From the NCBI GenBank assembly GCA_013076295.1, contig RQOL01000855.1:2666001-2730000 (forward strand): 64,000 nucleotides of DNA. Direction: 5' to 3'. This DNA is from Sanderia malayensis. Taxonomy: Eukaryota; Cnidaria; Scyphozoa; Semaeostomeae; Pelagiidae. Position 1 is the first letter of the stretch, and every line of letters begins with the position of its first letter. Both the position numbers and the translations under genes were made by a program. Below the pieces are notes generated by a model. The model had not been told where the DNA came from, made no database searches, and saw nothing but the letters and a program-made list of their open reading frames with translations. Positions 34,919-45,094 of the stretch are shown here, one piece after another.

Positions 34919-36076
34919 CTAAAGATCATTAAACAAGGCTGCCCGTGATGCCCAGTCTGTTTTTTGTTGCTCTTTAATTTGCTTTCGTTTTGGTTTCGGT
35001 AGTGATGCAGACTTCATGAGGACTACAGAGTCAGGCTTTGGAGCATCCGATTCTTTGACAGGTTCAGGTACAGGTTCAGGTTGCTTGACTGGCTCTGGTT
35101 CTGGCTCTTTCTCTGGGGCTACTTCAGGTTCTGGCTCTTTCTCCGGGGCCACTTCAGGTTCTGGCTCTTTCTCTGGGACTACTTCTGGCTCTAGCTCTTT
35201 CTCTGGGGCTGCTTCTGGCTCTGCTGCAGGTGGGGCAGGTGGTGGTACATCTGGTGGGGACATTTTTGGAGGCTGAGGCTTTTCTTTTTCTACCGTCTCC
35301 TCCTCCACAGCCACTGCTGGCACCTCAGAAGACACTTCGTTTTCAATAACAACTGGAGCACTTTCACCAGCAGTATCAGTAAGAGTAACTGTCACATCCT
35401 GGTCTACATGCTTGTCATTGCTTCCTCCATCCGTGGATGCTACTTCGGGCAGTGCTTCAGCAACCTTCTCTTCTTGCTCCTCCACAGACATTGACTTCAA
35501 ATAGTCTTCAACCGATTGACCTGTCTCTGGTTCATCTTCAGCCATCGACTTCAAATAGTCTTCAACCGACTGACCCACCTCTTCTTCAGCATTGTCGTTG
35601 TTTTGTTCCACATTATCACTCGCTGCTTCCGTAGCTGCATCTTCAACCGGGGACGCTTCCAATTCCTTCTCTTCGCGCTCGACAACGACTTTAATCTCGT
35701 TCACGACAGCTTCCTCTTTTTTCTTGCCAACTACCGTGTCGAGTTTCGCGAGATCTGCCGTAATTTCTATGCCTTGTTTTTTCATGTAGTCGTCGGTGAC
35801 TTTATCGACAACCAAGAGTTGAGTTTTCTCAGTGTCCTCTTTGATCTTCGATACAACCTGTACATGGGTTGCTGCCTCCACGTTCACACCATTTACTTCC
35901 ACAACCCGATCTCCAATACACAATCCTGCATCATCTGCAGGGCCTCCATCATCGACAGCGCTGATGAACTGGCCTACGATACCTCTTTCACCGTGTAAAT
36001 TAAATCCATAGCCTTTTGCACCCTTCACTATCACGAGTAAGCGTGGTGCACGAATAGAGCTTTCTTTTTTATCCAT
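34919..36076 (-). CDS. NHERF-like: NHERF-like scaffold: one PDZ domain plus ERM-binding tail
   Basis: 385 aa from the chosen ATG (36076). The PDZ domain (residues ~11-92) has the GYGF carboxylate-binding loop, [13 protein letters not shown] and a THVQVVSKI helix, very close to NHERF1/EBP50 PDZ1. The middle is acidic, with two copies of [11 protein letters not shown] and a run of EPE-V-APEK repeats. The C-terminus ends [12 protein letters not shown], matching the NHERF ezrin-binding tail (pattern DW....LF..L). Known NHERF proteins link membrane transporters and receptors to ERM proteins and cortical actin. Only one PDZ is present; vertebrate NHERF1/2 have two. The frame stays open upstream to an ATG at 36361, whose hydrophobic start resembles a signal anchor, but homology begins only at 36076, so the shorter form is preferred. 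Confidence 0.85.
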   Translation of the reverse strand: MDKKESSIRAPRLLVIVKGAKGYGFNLHGERGIVGQFISAVDDGGPADDAGLCIGDRVVEVNGVNVEAATHVQVVSKIKEDTEKTQLLVVDKVTDDYMKKQGIEITADLAKLDTVVGKKKEEAVVNEIKVVVEREEKELEASPVEDAATEAASDNVEQNNDNAEEEVGQSVEDYLKSMAEDEPETGQSVEDYLKSMSVEEQEEKVAEALPEVASTDGGSNDKHVDQDVTVTLTDTAGESAPVVIENEVSSEVPAVAVEEETVEKEKPQPPKMSPPDVPPPAPPAAEPEAAPEKELEPEVVPEKEPEPEVAPEKEPEPEVAPEKEPEPEPVKQPEPVPEPVKESDAPKPDSVVLMKSASLPKPKRKQIKEQQKTDWASRAALFNDL

Positions 36077-36700
36077 GTTCAACAACTTCTCGTTGCTTAA
36101 CAATGATTTTAATGCCTTAGAAGGCAAATAATCTGCAATATTGTATCGAATTGCAGCTATCCTCCCACTTTTGCTCGATGACTCACCTGATGAACTCGCA
36201 AACTTTGCAAATTTGCATTGTGGATGCGAAACCGGAAGCAAATTGAGGACCCAAACGAGGCTGCTATTGTTTATTTCTTTGTTTATATCTTTTGTTGTCT
36301 CGATTCTTGACAATAAAACAAAACCAGAAATGTAAATAGGAAGCAGGATCAGGAAAGCCAAACTCGACTATAATAAGCAAAATTGATTGATTAATGATAA
36401 GCAGAAGAGTTTCCAGGAGAAAAGTTAATTGGCATGAATTTCATTGCTTTAATCTGTTTGTCTCAGCTTCTTTTGTATAGACATGAGTTATCACCCAAAA
36501 ATTAACTTGGTGTTTAAAATACAACACATGGAAAATACTATGCCAGTTGACAAGCTGAACAAATGACATGAAGTAATTGTTTACTTAACATGAATTTAAT
36601 ATAAAAAGGTTAATTAAACAACGAAAAGCTTCCTTTCAGAGTTCACAAACGACTTTTACTGGTCATATTTGCAGAAAACTTGCAAATATCAACTCCAACT

Positions 36701-37468
36701 CTACTTTTTGGCTTGAAGCAGTAAAGTTTCCTTTCTTATAAAACTCAACTTTTCAAGCCATCTCTGCGCCCTTATATTTTGATCAATGCAAAATATCGGG
36801 CCTAATAAATCATCTTCTTTGGCGGTATGAAAATATTGTCCATTTGATTCATAAAAGTTTGATTTATCATTAACATTGTCATCACCAATGTAAACATTTC
36901 CATTGTCACCAGTGCCGAAAATAGCAGCTTGATGCGAGTCAAATGCTGCAGATTTTTCAGACTCTAGCGAGGCATTCTTGTTTGCATTCCTTGATTCATT
37001 ATCAGCTTTAGCTGTTGATGTAAAAGTCTGCTGCTCGAAACCTTTGGATTCGATTCTCTCCAAAGTTTCTGCACTTGGTCTATCAATTTTTACTGAAGTA
37101 GTAGAAGTAGGCCGAACTTCTGATGACGAAGAAGAAGCAGCTACTAATTTAGCAACTCTCTCCTTAAGCGAGGACGAAGATGATTTTTCTTTTCTATCAG
37201 CTTTTTCTTCTCTTCTATCCGACTTTTCACTTCGCCTTCTTGGTGACCTGCTTCTGGAGCGTCCTCGTTGTTCTCCTCGCCTTCTGCTGTTCTGTTGACG
37301 ATCTCTATCACTTTGTCTGTCCGAACGAGAACTTGAACGACTATTTTTCGAGCTTGATCTACGCCTTTTCTTCTTTTTATCCCGTCTATATCGATCGGAA
37401 TCATCGCTAGAAGATGAATATCTTCTTCTGCTACTGCGGTCCCGACTTCTGCTTCTACTTCGCGGCAT
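36701..37468 (-). CDS. RSRC1-like: Arginine/serine-rich splicing-related protein, RSRC1-like
   Basis: A 255-residue intronless frame. The N-terminus (1-105) is a classic RS domain (PRSRSRSRDRSSRRR, SRSRSPRRR), implying a nuclear-speckle splicing factor. The C-terminal half is not RS-rich and has two blocks resembling human RSRC1 (SRrp53): IESKGFEQQTFTS and, near the end, GPIFCIDQN....RWLEKLSFIRK. RSRC1 acts in 3' splice-site recognition and splicing regulation. The assignment rests on these two blocks from memory; a different RS protein cannot be excluded. It is divergent from FDPS with the TIR element between them, and lies 340 bp upstream of the longest NHERF frame on the same strand. Confidence 0.72.
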   Translation of the reverse strand: MPRSRSRSRDRSSRRRYSSSSDDSDRYRRDKKKKRRRSSSKNSRSSSRSDRQSDRDRQQNSRRRGEQRGRSRSRSPRRRSEKSDRREEKADRKEKSSSSSLKERVAKLVAASSSSSEVRPTSTTSVKIDRPSAETLERIESKGFEQQTFTSTAKADNESRNANKNASLESEKSAAFDSHQAAIFGTGDNGNVYIGDDNVNDKSNFYESNGQYFHTAKEDDLLGPIFCIDQNIRAQRWLEKLSFIRKETLLLQAKK

Positions 37469-37773
37469 CTTCTTGTCTCACTCTCTCTGTGGCCTCACTC
37501 AATCTTGTTCGCATGTATGCATCCCTCCTAACCTTTGCGAAACATAATTCCGTGCATATTATTTACCACAGACCTGTGCGTTTGGAACATTTAGGACGTC
37601 TTTAAAGAAATTTTAGTTGTAAATAAATGTTACAAAGCTCAAGTTTTTATTCAAATCTTTTACACGTCAGTGGTTTTTTGCAGATCGAAGACAGGTAATA
37701 ATTATGTTTTTCTACTTTAAGCTATAATGAATGGAAATATATGTAATATATATATGATAAATATATTTATCGC

Positions 37774-40160
37774 AGTGACTATTTGACCGGCAGCCGGCTA
37801 ACATTCTCAAAAGACTATTTGACCGGCAGTCATCTGCACATGCGCATTGCTTACATATTACATATTGCTTGCAACAGAGCCCAGTACTAAAAATTCCTTA
37901 GCAGTTGCTGAACTGTTTTTTTGTGTTTCTTAGAAATAGACTAGGAAAAGGTAAATTTTACAAATTATCAGATTTCCTGTCTCTCCGGTGACTGTAACTT
38001 ATTTGATAATTGTAATTGGGTACGTATTGAAAGTGAGTATTAAGGATAGACAACACTTGGACAGGCTATTTAACCGCTAATAAGAGGGTGTAAGTTTTAC
38101 ATTTCCTGTTAAGTGCTGAAAATAAAAACTTTTCAATTCCTTATCAATCTTCCGTTCAGTAATGGAATTCCTTAAGTTTTTGCCTTGCGGAGTACTGCGT
38201 TCCTTATAAAGTTGTTCCTTATAAAAAAATGTGTGTGGACTAGCTAGTTACTCAATTTCTATAAAGTTAAGAAATTTAGACTGGAGGAAGAGCAAAAATA
38301 GTAATTACTTTTTCTTAAAGTCTCTTAAATTTTGGGGAAGCAGAAAATCTGTAACTTAGGTTAAGAAATTGAGAAATTGTGAAAATTGAGGCGAGATGCC
38401 AATGAAAAAAGGTTGCATGCAGGGCTAAAAATATACTGGTCACGATATTGTCCACATGTTTTATCAGGCTCATTGTTGCTTATTCTGCTCATTTGAACTG
38501 TGCATGCTATTCCTGATCATCTGTATGTCACTATGTTTCTGGCTTGAAATTTCTCATATACAAAGAGGAACTTTGACAAAAGGGCTGGAGGAATGTCTAA
38601 CAGAGCTCATGCCCATCAAAACTCATGGTGGAGTTGTTTTGGCTGCAGACATTTGTGGAGACAGACATCTTTGTTACAGCTTACTCACAGTTATGCATAA
38701 AACCTGTTATGGTAGAAGAACACATTTTTTGCCCAAGCCTGCCCTGGCAGATATTGTTGAAATAATTGTAAAAGGTTCTTAATATTTTGCCCCTATACCG
38801 AGTTTCTTAAGGAGAGTCTCTTGTAAAAGAGAGTGTATATGGGTAGATGAATAAACATTTTACTGATGGACTTTTGTACCATATTACTTTGAGTTTGTTG
38901 TGAGAATGTTATTTTTATGATGTTACCTGCTGTTTTTTGTGTCTTATATATTTTTCAAGAAAGACTTACCCCATACTGTAGTTAATTGCAGTATTTATTA
39001 TGCTCATGGTACTTTTATCTGTAACAAAATATTGAAAAACAACCCAACCCTTTTTTGAATGCCACCCTCAAATGAATGCTCCCTCAAAATTGGAAATATG
39101 AGAGAGAAAATTGAATAGCTTCTTACTTTCATGATTTTTTAATGAAAAACCAGTTCACAGAATGAAGCCTAGAATCCTGAATTGTAATGTTCAGAACCCA
39201 GAAACTGTAATTTCCTGTAAAGCGGACACTTGCAAACCTAAAGGTGTCTGCATAAGAGAGAGTTCACTATATTTGAATGAATATAAAAGACCTATAAAAT
39301 TCCAACAATTATAAGGATGTCAAATTGCACAATAAATGAAAATTACAATATAATTCTGTCTACATGGAGGCCTGTACAAGAGGGAGGAGTAGAGTATATC
39401 TCTGAAAAAATTCCCACATATCTCACACGAATAGTCTAGCTATATCTCTGCAATAAAATGGTAAGGAAAGTGAAATTGAAATTGAATCTTTCAATATCTC
39501 TTAATTATCCAAATATCTCTAAAAGACCTCAGAGCTCTCCATGTAACCGATGGTGCAGTGTTCTTTTGCAATCCCCAGTCATTTAGGGAGGATGCAAAAT
39601 TTATTTTATAACATGGCCGGTAGAAAAATAACTTTTTGAGGAGAAAAACTATTTGCCCGTATGAAAAAATGCTAAAAAAACCATGACAAGTTTAGCATCG
39701 TCCAAATAAATAAGTTTGCTCGTACATTTCATATGGCCAATTTGAAAAAATGTAAACTTTGTTAACTTTGTAAACATTAAATGAGAGCATGGCACCATGG
39801 AAGAAACTGACATCTTTTTTATATTTTAATTTTCATCTGTGTGGCATTCTTTCACGATTCATTCATTCTTTTTTTACTTGTTTCAGCAACTTCAGTTTTT
39901 ACTTTTTTCTTATCCAATCTCACAAAAAAATGACTGCCCCGTACATTTGTGGCCCAAAAAAAGTAGTTACCCGTTGTTTATTGGCCAAAAAAGGTACCGA
40001 TACCGTTGTGTTTTCCACCGGCCATGTAAAAAAAATTAAATTTGCACCCTCCCTTACAGTTGCCCTTTGAAAAGTAATTTGACGTTATGCGCATGTGCAG
40101 ATGACTGCCGGTCAAATAGTTTTTTGAGAATGGTAGCCGGCTGCCGGTCAAATAGTCACT
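37774..40160. mobile_element. 2.4-kb DNA element with ~75-bp terminal inverted repeats
   Basis: The left end (37774-37848) and right end (40086-40160) are near-perfect inverted copies, beginning AGTGACTATTTGACCGGCAG. Each end holds the subterminal motif ACTATTTGACCGGCAG twice, about 35 bp apart, as expected for transposase-binding sites. No complete transposase frame is present; the longest frame is 108 codons (38456-38782). It is therefore a non-autonomous DNA transposon. It sits between the RSRC1-like and FDPS start codons, 305 bp from the first and 167 bp from the second. The interior has further TTATAAAAAAATGTGTG/TTTCTTAA motifs of MITE family 1 (about 38150-38360 and 38800-38840), so the element may itself be nested. 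Confidence 0.8.
38456..38782 (+). other. Exon-like open frame inside the TIR element
   Basis: A 108-codon frame. From about residue 36 on it looks protein-like (GLEECLTELMPIKTHGGVVL, then ADICGDRHLCYSLLTVMHK) and it ends in AAAAG followed by GTTCTT, a possible donor; an AAAG precedes the protein-like part. The family is not recognised. It could be a captured host exon, a transposase remnant or chance. Confidence 0.25.
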
Positions 40161-40327
40161 TCGTATATTTATTGGACCAACCAGGCGACTCTTCTTTGGC
40201 ATTGGCAGGAAGTAATACCTAATGATATGATATGATATTGGGGTTGGTCTCTTCTTCGGCCCTTTCTACGAGGTTTTGTTTTAATGCGACCATTGATCAT
40301 CTTACTTCATTTACAGCTTGAAAAAAC

Positions 40328-42739
40328 ATGGCGACTGTAAACAATTTTGAAAAGTATAGAGACTCGTTTATGAGTTGTTATTCCAAGATGCTCGATTTAG
40401 CTTTAACAGAAGAGGATAAAATAGCGGAATTAAGAGAACCATGCGAATGGATAAGAAAGGTATAACATTAGTTTTACGACCATTTCTCTCGTCATTCGAA
40501 TTTGTTTACCAACTTGATAAGACACCCATAATCTTATCTTTAAAGCATTGTTTTTTCCTTTCAGAGTTTTGAGTACAATTCTAAAGGAGGTATGTATCCC
40601 ATTTTCTTTCTTAGCACCCCATAACCCCCTAAATATAACACCCCAACCTCTGGAAACAATAGGGTGCCAGCTTGAAAATTACCACAGAATCTATTGTTGT
40701 CAAATGTTATTGTTCTCTTTGTCTGGAAACAATAGCCTTTACTCAATCTTGTGTGGTGGCATTGTTTTAACATGTCGTTTATTTCCTTGTTAGGTAAATG
40801 CAACAGAGGTTTAATGGTTCCAGTTTGCTTAGAGTATTTGAAGGGAAGACAGCTTACCGACGATGAAATAACCAATGCCAATTATCTTGGATGGTGCATA
40901 GAATTTGTAAGCATTGTTAATAGCCATAAATTATGATAAATTATTCAATGTATTATTAAGAGCATTATTTATGTTCTCAATAATTAATATTAATTCCTTG
41001 CTGTGTGTTTCAGATTTAAATTGCTTGAACACTGATCTAACCATTGATTATTGTATTGTATTTTAGTTGCAAGCGTTTCTTCTTGTTGCTGATGATATCG
41101 TTGATAGATCAGAGTTACGTAGAGGAAAACCATGCTGGTATAAATTGGTGGGTTCTTTATTGGTTCTACTGGCTCGTCATTTGTTCTACACAATTTTTTC
41201 TTTAGTAGCAAGCTTTTGGAGATTAGCTTTAAGAGGGTTGCTTTTTCTGCCAATTCATAATCTGATTTAATCTTAGTTTTAATCTTTTCAGCCTGAAGTT
41301 GGTTTGGTTGCGATAAATGATGCATTCATAATCGAATCGGTTGTGTATCATTTGCTGTATGTGTTGTTTGGAAGAGAGAATTATTACATAAAATTAGTCA
41401 ATCATTTCCACCAGGTAAGCAATTTTCATCCTTAGTTCATGATTTAGAGAAAATTTCACTGCATTTTCATTGCTCTGGCTTTTTATTAAACAAATGTTTC
41501 AGAAGATTCATTAATGCTTTATTAATTCATTAACCCTAAATCAGTATCAGAACTTTTTCCTTGTTTGCAGGTTAACTACAAAACTGTAATTGGACAACAT
41601 CTAGATTTACTGACATCTCAGAGTGGTAAAAGTGTCAATTTTGATGCTTTGAAAATTGAACGGTTAGTTGTGCTTTCATTGTTTCTATTTCCTTATGCAA
41701 CTATTCAACATGCTCAAAGCTTTGTACCTGGAGCTTTTTCATTTTTATATATCAAAATAGTTTTTATAGGCTATTTAAGCAATGTCAGCTGGCTATTTAA
41801 ACAATGAATTTAGTTTACTGGTGCCTTTTACTTCTCATTTTGCTCAAAGTTACTTTTGCTTTATTTTTTAGATATAACACTATTGTGAAGTATAAAACAG
41901 CTTACTACTCATTTTATCTACCTGTGGCTTTGGCAATGACAATGGTGAGTTCTGTATGCCTTAAGCAGAAGCCTTTAGTATTATTGGCCACTGCATTCAT
42001 TACCACATTGCAGCATGAATGTCGTATGCGATGGCATAATATTGTTTTATTTTTCATTCAATAGGCAGGTGTTGAAGATGAAAAATCATTCTCAGAAGCT
42101 CAGTCAATCCTTTTAGAAATGGGTGAATATTTTCAAATCCAGGTATGGCGTCATTAAAGCTTTTGACTTCATATTTAACAAGACACTACCTTTCAATTGT
42201 TGATGCATTACATGGAAATAACGTGAAGGTGGTGATGCTCTGCCTGTATGAATAGAACACTGCATTTTATCTGTAGCTTTTTTGATTTTGAACTCGTGAT
42301 TGTAATTCTTAGGATGATTATTTGGATTGCTACGGTGATCCTGCCGTAATCGGCAAAGTTGGCACTGATATTCAGGAGGGAAAATGTAGCTGGTTAATTA
42401 TTCAAGTTCTACAACGAACCACAGAGGAGCAAAGGAGAGAATTAAAACTTCAGGTATTTTTTGCGTAATTCTGTAAATTAGTACAAATTAGCATAAAGAT
42501 CTAAGAATTTAAAGATCTTTTTTATTTGCTATTTGCAGGAAAATTATGGCGTAGATGATATGAAATGCGTTGAGCATATCAAAAAGATTTACAACGATTT
42601 CCAGTTGCCGAAATTGTTTGAAGAATACGAGGAAGAGGTTTACGGGAAGATTTTGAAACTCATTGAGAATAATTGCAATTCGCTACCTAAAGAAATGTTT
42701 TTGCAACTTGTTAGGAAGATTTTCAAACGACAGAAATAA
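40328..42739 (+). CDS. FDPS: Farnesyl diphosphate synthase
   Basis: Ten exons: 40328-40459, 40565-40589, 40794-40906, 41067-41147, 41292-41414, 41571-41662, 41872-41944, 42065-42142, 42313-42453, 42539-42739; all GT-AG and in phase, 352 aa, the family's usual length. It condenses dimethylallyl and geranyl diphosphate with isopentenyl diphosphate to make farnesyl diphosphate for sterols, dolichol, ubiquinone and prenylation. Visible motifs: GGKCNRGL (diphosphate binding), first Asp-rich motif DDIVD (99-103) followed by RRGKPCWY, second Asp-rich motif DDYLD (240-244), and basic C-terminus KRQK. At the chain-length positions just before DDIVD, the usual FF is FL (residues 94-95). Exon 2 is only 25 nt. 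The stop codon overlaps an AATAAA (42735-42740). Confidence 0.96.
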
Positions 42740-42740
42740 A

Positions 42741-43158
42741 CGTAGCTATATATATATGACTTATTATCACACGAGTAGTGTCGTATTCTAGGAGAATTTA
42801 TAAGTAATCCGAGATTTATCATTTACTCAGTTAATAGTTTCTTAGCTCTAGAATAGGCTTATTTGGCCCTTAGTGTATCTAATAGTGTAGAGTTCTCCAT
42901 TGCCACTTGGACAGCTCCCTGGAAACCTGGTTTTGATGAGTTGATGACGATTTTTGAATAATTAATCAAATCAAATGGAATTAATATATCGTGGTATGAA
43001 TGGGTAGTTTTGAGATTGAGGTGCCGAACACGAAGCGAAAGATTTCAACATTTCTCATGTTGATTTGTCTTTCTCATTTATGACGTCATTAATGAAATGA
43101 ATTTCAAGCTTCTTTCTCCAGGATATATTGGTGAATGAAATTGACATAAATTGCAGCT
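42741..43158. other. Intergenic, FDPS to CD225 gene
   Basis: 418 bp without a recognised gene. It must contain the FDPS 3' end and the CD225 gene promoter. Nothing else stands out. Confidence 0.6.
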
Positions 43159-44962
43159 ATGGAATCAGAGGTAATTATTCATTTCTATGCGATGCCCATG
43201 TGTTTTCTTTGCATAAATATGCATGAATAATTATCATTTTGCCAGTTGGCCTGTCATTGAATAGCACGAGTGATGCTGTCTTGTTATAGTTGTATAGGTT
43301 ATATGACCCTGTCGTGTATAACAGTCTACTACCTCTACCGCGAATACCTTTTTCTAGGCATCTGGATCAAGTAAGCTGATCACAGTCGAAGTCGGCACTG
43401 TAAACCAACCAGACATCGAAGAGCATGGGTCTGCCACCGTAGTTTGTGAAGGACGCTTGAGAAAAGACTTCACTGTTTTGATCATCTGTTCGGTCCTCTC
43501 GAGTTTTCTATGTTGGCCCATTGGCATGCTTGCTGTTAGCAACACGTTGAAGGTCAGTAGATTTACTTGCATGATCTTCTGTTACTCGGTAGTTTTCAGT
43601 AGATTTACTTGCCTGATCTTCTTTTACTCCGTAGTTTTCAGTATATTTACTTGCATGATCTTCTGTTATTCGGTAGTTTTCAGTAGATTTACTTGCATGA
43701 TCTTCTGTTATTCGGTAGTTTTCAGTAGATTTACTTGCACGATCTTCTGTTACTCGGTAGTTTTCAGTAGTTTTACTTGCATGATCTTCTGTTACTCGGT
43801 AGTTTTCAGTAGTTTTACTTGCACGATCTTCTGTTACTCGGTAGTTTTCAGTAGTTTTACTTGCATGATCTTCTGTTACTCGGTAGTTTTCAGTAGTTTT
43901 ACTTGCACGATCTTCTGTTACTCGGTAGTTTTCAGTAGTTTTACTTGCACGATCTTCTGTTACTCGGTAGTTTTCAGTAGTTTTACTTGCATGATCTTCT
44001 GTTACTCGGTAGTTTTCAGTAGTTTTACTTGCACGATCTTCTGTTACTCGGTAGTTTTCAGTAGTTTTACTTGCACGATCTTCTGTTACTCGGTAGTTTT
44101 CAGTAGTTTTACTTGCATGATCTTCTGTTACTCGGTAGTTTTCAGTAGATTTACTTGCATGATCTTCTGTTACTCGGTAGTTTTCAGTAGTTTTACTTGC
44201 ATGATCTTCTGTTACTCGGTAGTTTTCAGTAGTTTTACTTGCACGATCTTCTGTTACTCGGTAGTTTTCAGTAGTTTTACTTGCACGATCTTCTGTTACT
44301 CGGTAGTTTTCAGTAGTTTTACTTGCATGATCTTCTGTTACTCGGTAGTTTTCAGTAGTTTTACTTGCACGATCTTCTGTTACTCGGTAGTTTTCAGTAG
44401 TTTTACTTGCACGATCTTCTGTTACTCTGTAGTTTTCAGTAGTTTTACTTGCATGATCTTCTGTTACTCGGTAGTTTTCAGTAGTTTTACTTGCACGATC
44501 TTCTGTTACTCGGTAGTTTTCAGTAGTTTTACTTGCACGATCTTCTGTTGCTCGGTAGTTTTCAGTAGATTTTCTTGCATGATCTTCTGTTACTCTGTAG
44601 TTTTCAGTAGATTTACTTGCCTGATCTTCTTTTACTCCGTAGTTTACAGTATATTTACTTGCATGATCTTCTGTTATTCGGTAGTTTTCAGTAGACTTAC
44701 TTGCATGATCTTCTGTTACTCGGTAGTTTTCGTATGCACAGCATCATTGGTATGACAAGCAAGTTAGTTATCATTTACTTACGTATGCATTTTTCAATAC
44801 TCATAGATGAGAAAGTACACGAAAGAAGGAGACGCACAAAAAGCATTGATCTGCGTAGCTGATGTCAAGTATCTCTTATATCATGCATTTGGATGGGGTA
44901 CGCTACTTTTCATTGTCATAATAACTGTTACCCAGGTACAGATGTCCTACATGGACAGATGA
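43159..44962 (+). CDS. CD225/dispanin (IFITM-like) two-pass membrane protein
   Basis: Exons: 43159-43170, 43358-43552, 44807-44962; 120 aa. The first exon codes only MESE. The intramembrane segment FTVLIICSVLSSFLCWPIGM leads into LAVSNTLK; then a cytoplasmic loop (RKYTKEGDAQKALICVADVK) and a second membrane helix (GWGTLLFIVIITV). This order, with C-x-x-G at the end of helix 1, a basic loop and A..A...K before helix 2, is the CD225 pattern shared by IFITM, SynDIG/PRRT and bacterial dispanins. Family members sit in plasma or endosomal membranes; the role of this one is unknown. Intron 2 is almost entirely a 42-bp minisatellite. The donor AAG|GTCAGT is formed where the exon meets the first repeat unit. 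If the intron is retained, the frame stays open to 44755 (see findings). Confidence 0.8.
43553..44735. repeat. 42-bp minisatellite, 28 units, in CD225 intron
   Basis: The unit is TTTTCAGTAGTTTTACTTGC then A(T/C)GATCTTCTGTTACTCGGTAG. The period is exactly 42 bp and no unit has an indel, so one frame is open throughout with 14-residue units of the type FSSFTCTIFCYSVV. Two main variants (ATGATC, coding M; ACGATC, coding T) alternate largely as M-T-T triplets. The first four and last four units match each other better than the middle. Confidence 0.97.
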
Positions 44963-45094
44963 ACACGAAGCTTAACCTTCACGCTTTAACTTTTAACAAT
45001 AGAGATAGCTGAAATGATGTAGCGTTCTGTTGCATGGTCCCACTTCTGTGGTTCTGCTTATTAGATGTTATACAGATGTAGAGACTTCGTTCTA

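Noticed and set aside
35016..35998. Plus-strand frames opposite the NHERF-like gene
   Set aside because: Glycine/serine repeats mirror the EPE/APEK repeat on the other strand; shadows of the real gene.
39789..40070. 93-codon frame near the right end of the TIR element
   Set aside because: Runs into AT-rich sequence and the inverted repeat; no transposase motifs.
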